A DNA stretch of 30,966 bases, taken from NCBI GenBank assembly GCA_025354065.1, contig JANXNM010000025.1, positions 1 to 30,966 on the forward strand. The letters are read 5' to 3'. Numbering within the stretch: position 1 is the stretch's first letter; each line of letters opens with the position of its first letter. Origin of the DNA: Synechococcales cyanobacterium 340R_concoct_173_sub (lineage in GTDB: Bacteria; Cyanobacteriota; Cyanobacteriia; Leptolyngbyales; Leptolyngbyaceae). Made by a program: the position numbers and the translations under genes. Positions 1-8,439 of the stretch are shown here, one piece after another. The notes under the pieces were generated by a model. The model did not search any database. It saw only the letters and a program-made list of their open reading frames with translations, and was not told where the DNA came from.

Positions 1-109
1 AATGGGAGGGAAAGAACAGGTACCAGGTAACAGATCTCTGAAAGGTGCATTATGTCGTAGAAAATGGGGCTATAAGTTATTCTTATTTGAGGGCTGAAAC
101 GCAGTAGTG

Positions 110-2716
110 TTACAGTTTACAAGTCTTTGCGCGAGAAAAGAGAATATCACCAACGCCCAAACCCCTCAGATACAAAACAAACGGTAATTCTCCCTTCAGA
201 GAAAGAGAGGGCGAAAATTTTAGGTCTCTGTAGATCACAAGGTTATCGCCAATCATCCATCCCACTTTTACCATAAACTTTTGGTAGTCGTCATTGTAGG
301 ACATCGGGCTACCACATTCTTCCCAAATCTTTTTCTGCACTGAGAACCCAAAGTGACCGTTACTTGTTTCGACCCATAACCGATCGATCGTTAATAAATC
401 CTCACAGGGAAATGTCTTTAAATCATCCTCATTCAAGTACCCCTGTTCCTCTTGACTCGACACTTGTAGCATCACACGATCGGTCTCTTGATGAGCCTCT
501 TCCCACTGTCCCGTGACCAGATAGTTCATGAGTTTTGCATATCGAGGATTGATTTCTTGACGAACAATATAAGGACCAAACTCCTGAGTTCCGTTAACCT
601 GTTGTGTTTCTCTCTCAGTTGCCGATCGATAGGTAAAAAGCTTACCCTCCACCTGTAATCCTGCAAGCGTCGTCAACCACAAGCAAAATGCCTTTATTTC
701 ATCGGTGACAACAGATTGAAATTGTCCCGATCGCTGTTCCTGCTTCATCCAGTCGATCGCTTCATCGAGCATGGGTTTTAATGTAATTTCAGTTTTGTTA
801 TCCAATCTCTTCATTCGTCGGAAGTTCGCTTCGATCGTGGCGATCGGACTCATGACACTTGCCCATTTTTCTAGCTCTGTTTCTAACTGTTTCCGCAATG
901 CAGGCACGATCGAACTTTTCTCCTCAATCACAACTCGCCGCATTAGCTTTAATGTCTCACCACTTGGACTAGCGAGCGTTGCATTCACCAAAGCATCCGC
1001 CCCGACGATCGCACAGTAAAAACTCATGACCTCTTCCCAGTCTGTCAGTGCTTCATTTCCTTGTTGGAGCTTGGCAATCAACTGATGACCTTGATCTTGA
1101 TCTTTTAGTTCGATCGCACTCAAAAACTCCTGAAAGGTCTTATGAGAAAACTGATACAGATCGCTTTCACCGCCTACGAGTAAGCCTGATATCTGCTGAA
1201 TCTCCTTCAAGAACTGCTCAGGAGTTAGGCTAGTTTCTCCTTTTTTCTCAACCAAACGATCCTTAATCAACGCAATGCCTTCTCGCTTTGTAAACTGTGT
1301 CTTTCCCGATTGAGTCAGCCCCAGCGCCAGCCCTTGCAAAATCTCTTGATTATCCCCAGCACTTCGCAAGGTCAAATTAGTATCGCGACGATTAGGACGA
1401 TCTTCCAATAGCAAGTTAAACATTTTCTGATAAAGTTTTGTTCTGCGATCGGGCAACGTCTCAAACGCACGATGCGTCGCTGCAATGATTGTCACCAGCA
1501 ATGGATTAGAAGAAAGTCGATTTAATGAAAAATTCCCCGTAATCTGTCGCATCAAGTCGATCGCGGCATTCTTCGCATCTTCATCACTCTGAGCGCGGGC
1601 ATACTCCTCCGTCAATTGCCCAGATTCCGGTTTACGAAGGCTTTCACGATAATGCATTTCCCACTTCTGCCGCCACATCACCACCGCATACCACTTCTCC
1701 AAAAAGTCGCGCTTTTGGTCGATCGTAAAGTCCAGCACATTCACCCGCTGCACGCCCGTAAACAAATCCGCATCTTCGTAACCATGGGGACGTGAGGTCA
1801 GAATGAACGATGTGTCGTATTCCTGCATCTGCCGATTTGCCCAACGGCTCACCAATTCCCGCCGAGCTTCAGGGACTTCATCGAGTCCATCCAGCATCAC
1901 CAGGACTTCCCGTTTTATGAGCTTGGCCTGCACCCACACCGTCGTCGGTTGCAACTCACCACATTTCGGTAATCCCTTAATTGATTTCACAATCAGATCC
2001 GGCAAGTCTGGCGACGTTTCACTTTGAATCTCTGAATACAACGATCGAAATAACAACAGCACAGGAAATAAATGTTTTGCATTCTCTGTCTTGTAGCGAT
2101 CGGTCGTAAAACTCAGCGTCAAATACTTCATCAACGTCGTTTTTCCATGCCCCGGATTGCCAATAATCGCCAGCCTTCGGAAATGCCGATCGGACTCCTG
2201 CGGTTGCACTTTCGGTAACAAATCCCAAATTCGTTTTGGAAGGTTCGTATTCACTCTTCCGCTGGGATCCGAATCTAAGCGCAGCGGCACAAAGACATCA
2301 TCCAGCGCTAATGATGGCAAATCCCCTTTGAATCCTTCGATCGTCAAGTCATAGCAATGAGTCTTCAGCGCTTCCAAATACTTTTTCTCAAATCCGGTCA
2401 CTCCTGGCATGGCGAGATCTTTCTGCTTTTTAATTGCCCCAACAAACGCATCTCCGCCTTCTTCCAGTTCTCGATCGGCAGTCTTCTTAAACGGTTTCGC
2501 AAAGGTTATGACGGCTCCAGCAACAGCTCCACCTGTCCCATACATTCCTGCTGACAAAATCTTTTGTGGAATATCGCTAGCGGTGAATGAACCAATGATC
2601 GCCGCAATCCCACCGCTTGCAATCCCTTTCATAACCATCTCGGCCAACCGATCGGCTGTACTCGGTTGAGCATCATTAGATTTAGCGATGGACGATTTCT
2701 CTTGTTCTTCAGACAT
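110..2716 (-). CDS. NACHT-family NTPase with C-terminal GUN4 domain
   Basis: Predicted STAND-type NTPase of 868 aa. Visible in order: a hydrophilic N-terminus; two glycine/alanine-rich hydrophobic stretches at about residues 28-73 that could insert in a membrane; a NACHT module with Walker A GNPGHGKTT (about 186-194), Walker B VLVMLDGLDE (about 271-280) and the TSRPHGY sensor segment; a helical region; and from about residue 723 a GUN4-like domain (motifs FPCEDLLTID, LWVETSNG, FGFSVQKKIW, VGWM). GUN4 proteins bind porphyrins and stimulate Mg-chelatase; fused copies may act as sensors. NACHT proteins in bacteria are often defence ATPases that oligomerise on ligand. I chose the ATG at 2716 (MSEEQEKSS) over an in-frame TTG at 2749. 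It is monocistronic downstream of the aroE terminator. CGATCG is frequent, so it looks resident. Domain calls are firm; a defence role is inference. Confidence 0.88.
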   Translation of the reverse strand: MSEEQEKSSIAKSNDAQPSTADRLAEMVMKGIASGGIAAIIGSFTASDIPQKILSAGMYGTGGAVAGAVITFAKPFKKTADRELEEGGDAFVGAIKKQKDLAMPGVTGFEKKYLEALKTHCYDLTIEGFKGDLPSLALDDVFVPLRLDSDPSGRVNTNLPKRIWDLLPKVQPQESDRHFRRLAIIGNPGHGKTTLMKYLTLSFTTDRYKTENAKHLFPVLLLFRSLYSEIQSETSPDLPDLIVKSIKGLPKCGELQPTTVWVQAKLIKREVLVMLDGLDEVPEARRELVSRWANRQMQEYDTSFILTSRPHGYEDADLFTGVQRVNVLDFTIDQKRDFLEKWYAVVMWRQKWEMHYRESLRKPESGQLTEEYARAQSDEDAKNAAIDLMRQITGNFSLNRLSSNPLLVTIIAATHRAFETLPDRRTKLYQKMFNLLLEDRPNRRDTNLTLRSAGDNQEILQGLALGLTQSGKTQFTKREGIALIKDRLVEKKGETSLTPEQFLKEIQQISGLLVGGESDLYQFSHKTFQEFLSAIELKDQDQGHQLIAKLQQGNEALTDWEEVMSFYCAIVGADALVNATLASPSGETLKLMRRVVIEEKSSIVPALRKQLETELEKWASVMSPIATIEANFRRMKRLDNKTEITLKPMLDEAIDWMKQEQRSGQFQSVVTDEIKAFCLWLTTLAGLQVEGKLFTYRSATERETQQVNGTQEFGPYIVRQEINPRYAKLMNYLVTGQWEEAHQETDRVMLQVSSQEEQGYLNEDDLKTFPCEDLLTIDRLWVETSNGHFGFSVQKKIWEECGSPMSYNDDYQKFMVKVGWMIGDNLVIYRDLKFSPSLSLKGELPFVLYLRGLGVGDILFSRAKTCKL

Positions 2717-2776
2717 GGCAGTAGGTGGGGACAATCGGATTATCCCCAATTCTACACCAGCAAAAAACAGATTTCA

Positions 2777-2821
2777 GATTGGGGGATGGAAATGGTCGAT
2801 CGTATTCCCCTCAAACCAATC
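2777..2821 (-). terminator. Terminator hairpin after aroE
   Basis: On the minus strand the end of aroE forms GATTGG pairing with CCAATC, and inside it GGGGAAT pairs imperfectly with ATCCCC. A run of six T follows about ten bases downstream (complement of 2762-2767). It probably ends the minD-minE-aroE transcript before the NACHT gene. Confidence 0.5.
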
Positions 2822-3683
2822 CCAAATGCTTCTGTAAAGCCGTCCGCATTGTCGCTACAGGAACTTCTGATTTACCTGTCCAAATCTTCAATGCCGCCGC
2901 ACCTTGTTGAACCAGCATTTCTAAGCCATCGATCGCTGTTGCTCCCTGAGTTTGAGCTTGGTTTAGAAACTTAGTTGGATTCGGGGTATAAATCAAATCG
3001 TAAGCGATCGTACCCGCTTTAATCTTTTGGGCCTGCATTATTGTTAATGGTGACGCATCAACGTTTGGAGCCATTCCAATGGGTGTACTATTCACAATCA
3101 AATCTGCATTCGCAAGAGTATTATCTAATTTATCCCAAGTATTGACCGTTAGCCTTGACGCAACCGATTCAAAACTATTAAAACTTACGAGAAAGTCCTG
3201 AAGTTTGTTTGAATCTCGTCCAATCACTTGAATACTTTTAAAACCAAGTTCCGCACAACCTACCACTACCGCCCGCGCTGCACCCCCATTTCCCAGAACA
3301 ATGGCATTCTCCTCTGACCAATCCCGACTCATTTCCCGCAAAGGCGAAACAAAGCCTTCTACATCAGTATTCGTCCCATACCAGCCCTGCGCTGTTTTCC
3401 AAACCGTATTCACTGCACCCACTGCCATCGCCAATTCACTAATATGAACTAGTTCCGCCATAATGGCTTGCTTATGGGGAATTGTCACACTAAATCCCTG
3501 AACCTCGATCGCTCCAAACCCAGCAACAGCCATCGATAAAACCGATTCTTCAATGGGAAATGCAACATAAACAAAATCGCTATCCATCTCTTCAAGCGCT
3601 GCATTATGCATCACCGGAGATAACGAATGTCCAATAGGATTGCCAATCACACCCAGTAATCTAGTTTTCCCAGAAATTATCAT
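2811..3683 (-). CDS. aroE: Shikimate dehydrogenase
   Basis: Reduces 3-dehydroshikimate to shikimate with NADPH in aromatic amino acid biosynthesis; cytosolic. The 290-aa protein has the N-terminal substrate domain with GNPIGHSLSP and the catalytic lysine in TIPHK (K71), followed by the NADP-binding glycine loop GNGGAARAV and the NSTPIGM segment. Length is normal for the family. Its ATG directly follows the minE stop codon (TAAATG), so the two are probably translationally coupled. It is the last gene of a minD-minE-aroE unit. Confidence 0.96.
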   Translation of the reverse strand: MIISGKTRLLGVIGNPIGHSLSPVMHNAALEEMDSDFVYVAFPIEESVLSMAVAGFGAIEVQGFSVTIPHKQAIMAELVHISELAMAVGAVNTVWKTAQGWYGTNTDVEGFVSPLREMSRDWSEENAIVLGNGGAARAVVVGCAELGFKSIQVIGRDSNKLQDFLVSFNSFESVASRLTVNTWDKLDNTLANADLIVNSTPIGMAPNVDASPLTIMQAQKIKAGTIAYDLIYTPNPTKFLNQAQTQGATAIDGLEMLVQQGAAALKIWTGKSEVPVATMRTALQKHLGLV

Positions 3684-4073
3684 TTAAGAATTCTCATTTC
3701 TCAAGTCCGAAGTTTCTTGCAAATCTCCAATAGCACTTTCATCGATATTAATTTCAGGCAAATCCTCAACAGGAGTTTCTTCAGACATACCCTTAACCGT
3801 ATAAAACTCAGGTTTCACCCGCAAAATTGGCAGATTAGCAACGAGCGACGTGACCCTACTGGTATTTTCTAAAGCAAAATCCATTGCATCTGCATCAAGA
3901 TCAACATACTTAGACACTACTTCAAGAATCTCCCGGCGCATAGACTCAATCATCTGCGGTGTGAGATCCGATCGGTCGTGAGCCAAGACAAGCTTTAGAC
4001 GATTTTTTACTTCCTGACGACTGCTGCGATCGTTCAGGGTCGGGAAGATTTTTTCAAGAAGTTCAATTAACAT
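3684..4073 (-). CDS. minE: Cell division topological specificity factor MinE
   Basis: Stimulates the MinD ATPase and drives pole-to-pole oscillation of the Min system at the membrane. The 129-aa protein starts MLIELLEKIF, an amphipathic membrane-targeting helix, then carries the anti-MinCD segment with RLKLVLAHDR and the dimerisation domain. It is roughly 30-40 residues longer than typical MinE because of an acidic tail (EETPVEDLPEINIDES). It lies 33 bp after minD and abuts aroE with no gap. No strong Shine-Dalgarno is visible, so translation may depend on coupling from minD. Confidence 0.95.
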   Translation of the reverse strand: MLIELLEKIFPTLNDRSSRQEVKNRLKLVLAHDRSDLTPQMIESMRREILEVVSKYVDLDADAMDFALENTSRVTSLVANLPILRVKPEFYTVKGMSEETPVEDLPEINIDESAIGDLQETSDLRNENS

Positions 4074-4106
4074 GGCGAAGTTGGGGAGAAATGTCGGGCA
4101 TCGGCT

Positions 4107-4907
4107 TTAGATGGACTTTGTGAAAAAGTTTTTAATCTTGGAGAGAAGATCATCTTTAACCGTTAAGTCCAAAAATTCAACTTTTTCACCGTCCAGCCGT
4201 CGAGCAATATTTTCAAAGGCAGTCCCCGCTTGGGTCGGAGTTCCAGAAAGCACCAAAGGTTCGCCTTTATTCGTCGAGACAATCACTTTCTCATCGTCCG
4301 GCACCACGCCCAATAATGGAATAGCTAAAATTTCCGTCACATCATCCACAGACATCATGTCATTCACCGCCACCATCTTAGGACGGATGCGATTGATGAT
4401 TAAGCCTGACTTTTTAATATTGTTTGCTTCCAACAACCCAATCACCCGATCGGCATCGCGCACCGCAGAAATTTCGGGAGTTGTGACCACTATTGCTTCA
4501 GTTGCCGCCGCGATTGCATTTTGGAATCCCATTTCAATCCCCGCAGGTGAATCCACTAACACATAGTCAAACACCTTGGCTAATGCTGAGATCAACTGTC
4601 GCATCTGAGCCGGATTAACTGAATCTTTGGTGCGGCTTTGGGCAGCCGGAAGCAAGACTAAATTCCCGCGTCGCTTATCTTTAACCAGCGCTTGCTCTAA
4701 ACGACATTGGCCCGATAAAACATCAACCGCCGTATAGACAACGCGATTTTCTAACCCCAATAGCAGGTCTAGATTACGTAAGCCAAAGTCAGCATCGACG
4801 ACGACGACCTTGCGATTACGTTGTGCAAGGGCCATGCCGATGTTAGCCGTGGTGGTGGTCTTGCCGACTCCACCCTTTCCCGAAGTGATAACGATTACGC
4901 GCCCCAT
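4107..4907 (-). CDS. minD: Septum site-determining ATPase MinD
   Basis: Membrane-bound ParA/MRP-type ATPase that recruits MinC to block FtsZ ring assembly away from mid-cell. The 266-aa protein has the deviant Walker A KGGVGKTT (residues 11-18), the switch DADFGLRNLD, Walker B VLVDSPAG, and an amphipathic C-terminal helix (LLSKIKNFFTKS) typical of MinD membrane targeting. It is the first gene of the minD-minE-aroE unit and is divergent from the DUF362 gene across a 66-bp gap. minC is not adjacent; it lies at 9433-10389 on the other strand. Confidence 0.97.
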   Translation of the reverse strand: MGRVIVITSGKGGVGKTTTTANIGMALAQRNRKVVVVDADFGLRNLDLLLGLENRVVYTAVDVLSGQCRLEQALVKDKRRGNLVLLPAAQSRTKDSVNPAQMRQLISALAKVFDYVLVDSPAGIEMGFQNAIAAATEAIVVTTPEISAVRDADRVIGLLEANNIKKSGLIINRIRPKMVAVNDMMSVDDVTEILAIPLLGVVPDDEKVIVSTNKGEPLVLSGTPTQAGTAFENIARRLDGEKVEFLDLTVKDDLLSKIKNFFTKSI

Positions 4908-4973
4908 GAGCCAGCCGGATTGGTTATAAATGCTTATAGAATATACGTTAAAACGAGATCCGTTAGGTGATTC
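4908..4973. promoter_or_regulatory. Divergent promoter region minD / DUF362
   Basis: A 66-bp AT-rich spacer between two divergent starts. TATA-like hexamers (TATAAA, TATAGA, TATACG) lie around 4926-4948 and could serve either strand; no convincing -35 box is seen. AGGTGA just before the plus-strand ATG is a good ribosome binding site for the DUF362 gene. Confidence 0.4.
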
Positions 4974-5747
4974 ATGTCAGCACAAGTTACGCAGACGGAC
5001 CTCTTTCGCTATACCCCGCCCGATTTAGCCCGTACCGCCAAGCGAATTTTGCTCAAACCAAACCTCGGCTATCCCGTCGCAGCACCCGTTACGGTTAGTC
5101 TAGGCGTTCTTAACAGCGTTCTTAAGTCACTACGTGCAAATAATCCTACCGCTGAGATCTTGATTGTAGAGGGGGTTTGTTCGCCCGTCAGCTTGAGTCA
5201 AATTGTAGCTAAACATGGGGTGTATTCTGTTTTGGATAGTGGAATGCAGATTTTGGATGCGGATGAATTAGAGATCATCGAATATGAAAACCGATCGCCC
5301 GAGCCTGCGAGATTCAAAACCATGTGGGCACCAAAGCTCTTGCAAGAGGTTGACTGTCGCATTTCCCTGGGAACCTTCAAGCATACAGTTCTCAAGGATG
5401 AAGTGTTAATTTCGGCATCCCTAAAGAATCTCTACGGATTGTTTCCCCGATCGTATTACAAAGCCCGCAGCGGCAATTCACGGGGTCAACTTCATCGGCC
5501 ATCGGTCCCATTAGTTTTGCAAGATGTATATTTTACGATCGGGCATTTGTTTGATGGTGCAGTGATTGATGCGGACGAGCGGTTGATTAGTCGGGATTGG
5601 AAACCGGATAAAGGCGATAAGGTCAAGAGCGATCGGATTTTCTGGGGAAATGATTTGCTGGAGGTCGATTCATTGGCTTGTGAAACCTTAGGAGAAAAGA
5701 TTCCAAGTTATTTGAAGGCGATCGAAAAACTCCGTGGCGTGCTTTAA
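4974..5747 (+). CDS. DUF362 domain-containing protein
   Basis: A 257-aa protein with DUF362 features: ILLKPNLGYP near the start, an EILIVEG strand, and a later segment with FKTMWAP, SLGTFKH and SASLKNLYG. Many DUF362 proteins carry a C-terminal 4Fe-4S ferredoxin domain; none is visible here, as there is no CxxCxxC cluster. The biochemical role of this family is poorly known. It starts at an ATG with AGGTGA upstream. Its TAA shares the palindrome TTAA with the stop of the convergent Rpn-family gene, a 4-bp overlap. Confidence 0.82.
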   Translation: MSAQVTQTDLFRYTPPDLARTAKRILLKPNLGYPVAAPVTVSLGVLNSVLKSLRANNPTAEILIVEGVCSPVSLSQIVAKHGVYSVLDSGMQILDADELEIIEYENRSPEPARFKTMWAPKLLQEVDCRISLGTFKHTVLKDEVLISASLKNLYGLFPRSYYKARSGNSRGQLHRPSVPLVLQDVYFTIGHLFDGAVIDADERLISRDWKPDKGDKVKSDRIFWGNDLLEVDSLACETLGEKIPSYLKAIEKLRGVL

Positions 5748-6547
5748 CTCTCTTTTTCAAGGGCTTTAATGTCTTTGACGGTCCATCCAGTGATACGGGC
5801 GATCGTTTTCACTGGAATTTTCTCCAATAACATCCCTTGAATCATGGATCGTTTTGTCTCTTGAGTGGCTTCTTCTCGCCCTTCTTCTCGCCCTTCTTCT
5901 TTAACATCTCGATAAAATCTGGTTTCGGTGAATGACGTTGCTAGCATAGCTTCTACCTCTTTACGACTCAGATTGCTAAACCGATAGGAAACGATTGTTC
6001 CGATCATTCCTATGATGCCACGACGAACCTCATCGGAGGGCGATTCTTGTTTAGATCGATCGAGTAATTTACGGGCGGCCTCTGGAGCTTTCTTCTTGGT
6101 TTGAATTGTCAGAACCATCAAAGCAAGGCCCAAGGGAAGATCTTCAATCGGTCCTAGTTCATTGAGATAGATCCGATCGACATGGCGGCTTTCCAGCAAG
6201 CAATCATAAGGAAGAGTGTCTTTCTGTTCGGTCGATCGTCTGGGATAAATCGCCACCGCTTGCCAGTCCGTGAAACGCGATCGGTTCCGAAAAAAGTAAA
6301 GCAGCGATTCCCCAAACAAGCGCTCATACAGCAGATCATCCCGTTGAAACTGCACTTCCACAAAAAACACCACACCGGGCTTGGTTTCAGGGGGCAAAAA
6401 CACGCCGTCTATTGTAAAGTTCGGTTCCTTCACCGCTACTGAGTCAAACCGATAGCGATCGTTACGTTGGGGCGCAGAGGGCAACAGTTCAAATAACAAA
6501 CTGGGTGATTGGGCAAAGAGCTTGTAAAAAATCGAATCCCGTTTCAT
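5744..6547 (-). CDS. Rpn-family PD-(D/E)XK nuclease/transposase-like protein
   Basis: A 267-aa protein of the cyanobacterial DUF2887/Rpn type. The nuclease-like core is TIDGVF (D47) and VEVQFQ (E64, Q66), a D...ExQ arrangement of the PD-(D/E)XK fold. A mixed-charge segment EEGREEGREE near the C-terminus is encoded by a short tandem DNA repeat (about 5872-5902), followed by a small helix-turn-helix-like end (KTIARITGWTVKDIKAL). E. coli Rpn proteins promote recA-independent recombination and can act as DNases; the cyanobacterial copies are numerous and mostly uncharacterised. It is probably last in a cnoX-ecfT-MOSC-rpn series on the minus strand. Confidence 0.85.
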   Translation of the reverse strand: MKRDSIFYKLFAQSPSLLFELLPSAPQRNDRYRFDSVAVKEPNFTIDGVFLPPETKPGVVFFVEVQFQRDDLLYERLFGESLLYFFRNRSRFTDWQAVAIYPRRSTEQKDTLPYDCLLESRHVDRIYLNELGPIEDLPLGLALMVLTIQTKKKAPEAARKLLDRSKQESPSDEVRRGIIGMIGTIVSYRFSNLSRKEVEAMLATSFTETRFYRDVKEEGREEGREEATQETKRSMIQGMLLEKIPVKTIARITGWTVKDIKALEKES

Positions 6548-6570
6548 AACTTTAAGTAAGTACTATCGCA

Positions 6571-7362
6571 TTAAACTACTTTACATTCATCACCAATTTC
6601 AATTGAATCATTAGTCTGGTACTTAACACGAGTATTCACCGCCAATCGATAAAAGTGATTAAATCTGGATCGTTCAACAGTCTCTGGTAGTGATTGCGAT
6701 CGCATTTTTAAAAACGTTTTTTGAAATGCAGCAGTAACATCGCCCGAACTACTATTCCGTGTGGGAACCATACAGCGCTGACAAGGATTAACGGCTTGAA
6801 ATACGGTAGATCCTATTGTAAATTCAGCTAATTGATCCGCCGTCCCAAATAATTGATCTTCCCAAAATGCTGTGGGCGCATCGAGTTCCAGATTAGTGCG
6901 AAATCTGTTTCGGGCTTCAACCAATGTCATCCCACTATACCAACTCGCCACCGCTTGCAAGGTTTGCATTGAAATCACAGTCGGTCCGGGTGAAGCGGGA
7001 TCGTCGGGAAATCCTAATTCTAAATTCTGCTTCAAATGCACCGAAAACCCTAAGTATTCACTCAACCAAATCTCAATGGATTTACGATCGCTATCTAAAT
7101 GAAACAAAGTTGGTTGTAATACGGGTTGAGATCTAGAAAGTATAACAGTCCGATTTTCTAGATCGTACTGCGATCGAATACATTGAATTTTTGCGGTCCG
7201 TTTTGCATTCACAACCCGATCGTCACTATCAAAGATGGCAAACTCCCGATCGCCCTTTAATGCGCCGCTAGCAAGAATTTCAGCGAATTGAAGATTCAGG
7301 GCATCAAGTGATTTAATGGGGAAGATTGCAATACGAGAAAGCTTAGAAATTGAATTAAGCAT
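6571..7362 (-). CDS. MOSC domain-containing protein
   Basis: A 263-aa protein with an N-terminal MOSC beta-barrel (LSRIAIFPIKSLDAL) and a C-terminal MOSC domain with NPCQRCMVPTRNS, containing the cysteine expected in molybdenum-cofactor-binding members. Relatives (YcbX, mARC, the Moco sulfurase C-terminus) reduce N-hydroxylated compounds or bind Moco. No ferredoxin domain is fused here. Substrate unknown. It lies 49 bp downstream of ecfT and 23 bp upstream of the Rpn-family gene, same strand. Confidence 0.86.
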   Translation of the reverse strand: MLNSISKLSRIAIFPIKSLDALNLQFAEILASGALKGDREFAIFDSDDRVVNAKRTAKIQCIRSQYDLENRTVILSRSQPVLQPTLFHLDSDRKSIEIWLSEYLGFSVHLKQNLELGFPDDPASPGPTVISMQTLQAVASWYSGMTLVEARNRFRTNLELDAPTAFWEDQLFGTADQLAEFTIGSTVFQAVNPCQRCMVPTRNSSSGDVTAAFQKTFLKMRSQSLPETVERSRFNHFYRLAVNTRVKYQTNDSIEIGDECKVV

Positions 7363-7395
7363 TGAATTAAGGATTTTAAAGTAGATTACGCCTTC

Positions 7396-7417
7396 ACTTG
7401 ATGGACTCGAATCAAGT
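7396..7417 (-). terminator. Hairpin at the end of ecfT
   Basis: A perfect 7-bp stem, ACTTGAT with ATCAAGT, and an 8-nt loop overlap the ecfT stop codon. No T-run follows, so it may be a weak terminator or an RNA-stability element between ecfT and the MOSC gene. Confidence 0.3.
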
Positions 7418-8404
7418 TACCGCCCCTCCAAATAAAATGCGGGTACACCAAACAATGCCAAGAACTACCAATGCACCCCCATCCCGTTTACCCAATCGAA
7501 GCTGATGCCATTCAACTCGGTGTTCATTGGGACTCGTGAATCCCCGCACTGTCATGGCACTAGCAATTTGTTCAGCCCTCAAAAGTAGATTGTCCACGAG
7601 TCGCTCGGCTACTGTTAACCAAATGCGAATACTTCCCTTTAGACCCAACTTTTTCCAATCGATCGCCCTTGTCCGCACCGATCGCACCAAATTCTGAAAC
7701 TCTTCTAATACCAACGGAATAAACCGTAAGGCCAACGTTAATGTCAATGTAATTTCGGTCACTGGAACATTAAACCGTCGCAAAGGAGACAGCAACGCTT
7801 CCAATCCTGTGGTGATTTCTTCAGATGATGTGGTCAGTAGGAAAATAGTTGTGCTGTAGATCAATGTGAACAACAAAGTACTAAATCGCAATGCCAATGA
7901 CAACGATCGTTCTGTTACGGTAATGGGGCCGCGCTGAAACAATACATAGCGATAATTGGTGGGTTGCGGCAAATTAGGCGAAGTGCGTAATCCCATTGGG
8001 TCGGCAGGTTTTTCAGGGTTGAAACTTTCATACCAAGGGCGACTGGCCACTGCTGCGGGCAATACTCCCGATTGCTGTGAAAATTTGAATTCATCAGCAG
8101 GCAATCGCAATTGATGTTCAGCATTCAAACCATCAGGTGCGATCGAAATCAAACTACAAACATAGAGTGATAATCCCAAGAGCCAGCCCATTTGTTGTCG
8201 CCATACCCGAAATGGAATTCCCGATACTATTGTCAACACAATCAACGAAACCGCAATCCCTAGCCTCCATTCCACTGTGGCTAATAATGGCACCACCAAA
8301 AAGCTCGTGAGCCATGCCAGCTTAACCCGCGAATCTAGTCGGTGCAGCCACGTTATGGGCGTTTCTAAATACAAACCCAACGGCAACGATCGCATCAAAT
8401 CCAT
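7412..8404 (-). CDS. EcfT/CbiQ-family transmembrane protein
   Basis: Integral membrane T component of energy-coupling-factor importers, which links ATPases to a vitamin- or metal-binding S component. The 330-aa protein has several hydrophobic helices, the coupling-helix motifs SVRTRAID and MTVRGF, and an unusually long hydrophilic loop of about 80 residues between early and middle helices (about 95-170, rich in proline). No ATPase or S component lies nearby, so it is an orphan T component, as often seen in cyanobacteria and chloroplasts. The ATG at 8404 has GGGGAA seven bases upstream. Substrate unknown. Confidence 0.85.
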   Translation of the reverse strand: MDLMRSLPLGLYLETPITWLHRLDSRVKLAWLTSFLVVPLLATVEWRLGIAVSLIVLTIVSGIPFRVWRQQMGWLLGLSLYVCSLISIAPDGLNAEHQLRLPADEFKFSQQSGVLPAAVASRPWYESFNPEKPADPMGLRTSPNLPQPTNYRYVLFQRGPITVTERSLSLALRFSTLLFTLIYSTTIFLLTTSSEEITTGLEALLSPLRRFNVPVTEITLTLTLALRFIPLVLEEFQNLVRSVRTRAIDWKKLGLKGSIRIWLTVAERLVDNLLLRAEQIASAMTVRGFTSPNEHRVEWHQLRLGKRDGGALVVLGIVWCTRILFGGAVT

Positions 8405-8439
8405 AACAAATTCCCCATAACAAATCCTAATTAAAAATC

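Noticed and set aside
1..109. Possible gene end at the start of the window
   Set aside because: No frame shows coding character; the stretch is treated as the intergenic tail of the NACHT gene.
771..2974. Several plus-strand open frames across the NACHT gene
   Set aside because: They lie antisense to a long protein with clear domains and have no family-like sequence or ribosome binding sites.
7396..7420. T-loop-like TTCGAGTCC on the minus strand, suggesting a tRNA
   Set aside because: The surrounding stems do not form acceptor, D and anticodon arms; it is the loop side of a short hairpin at the ecfT stop.
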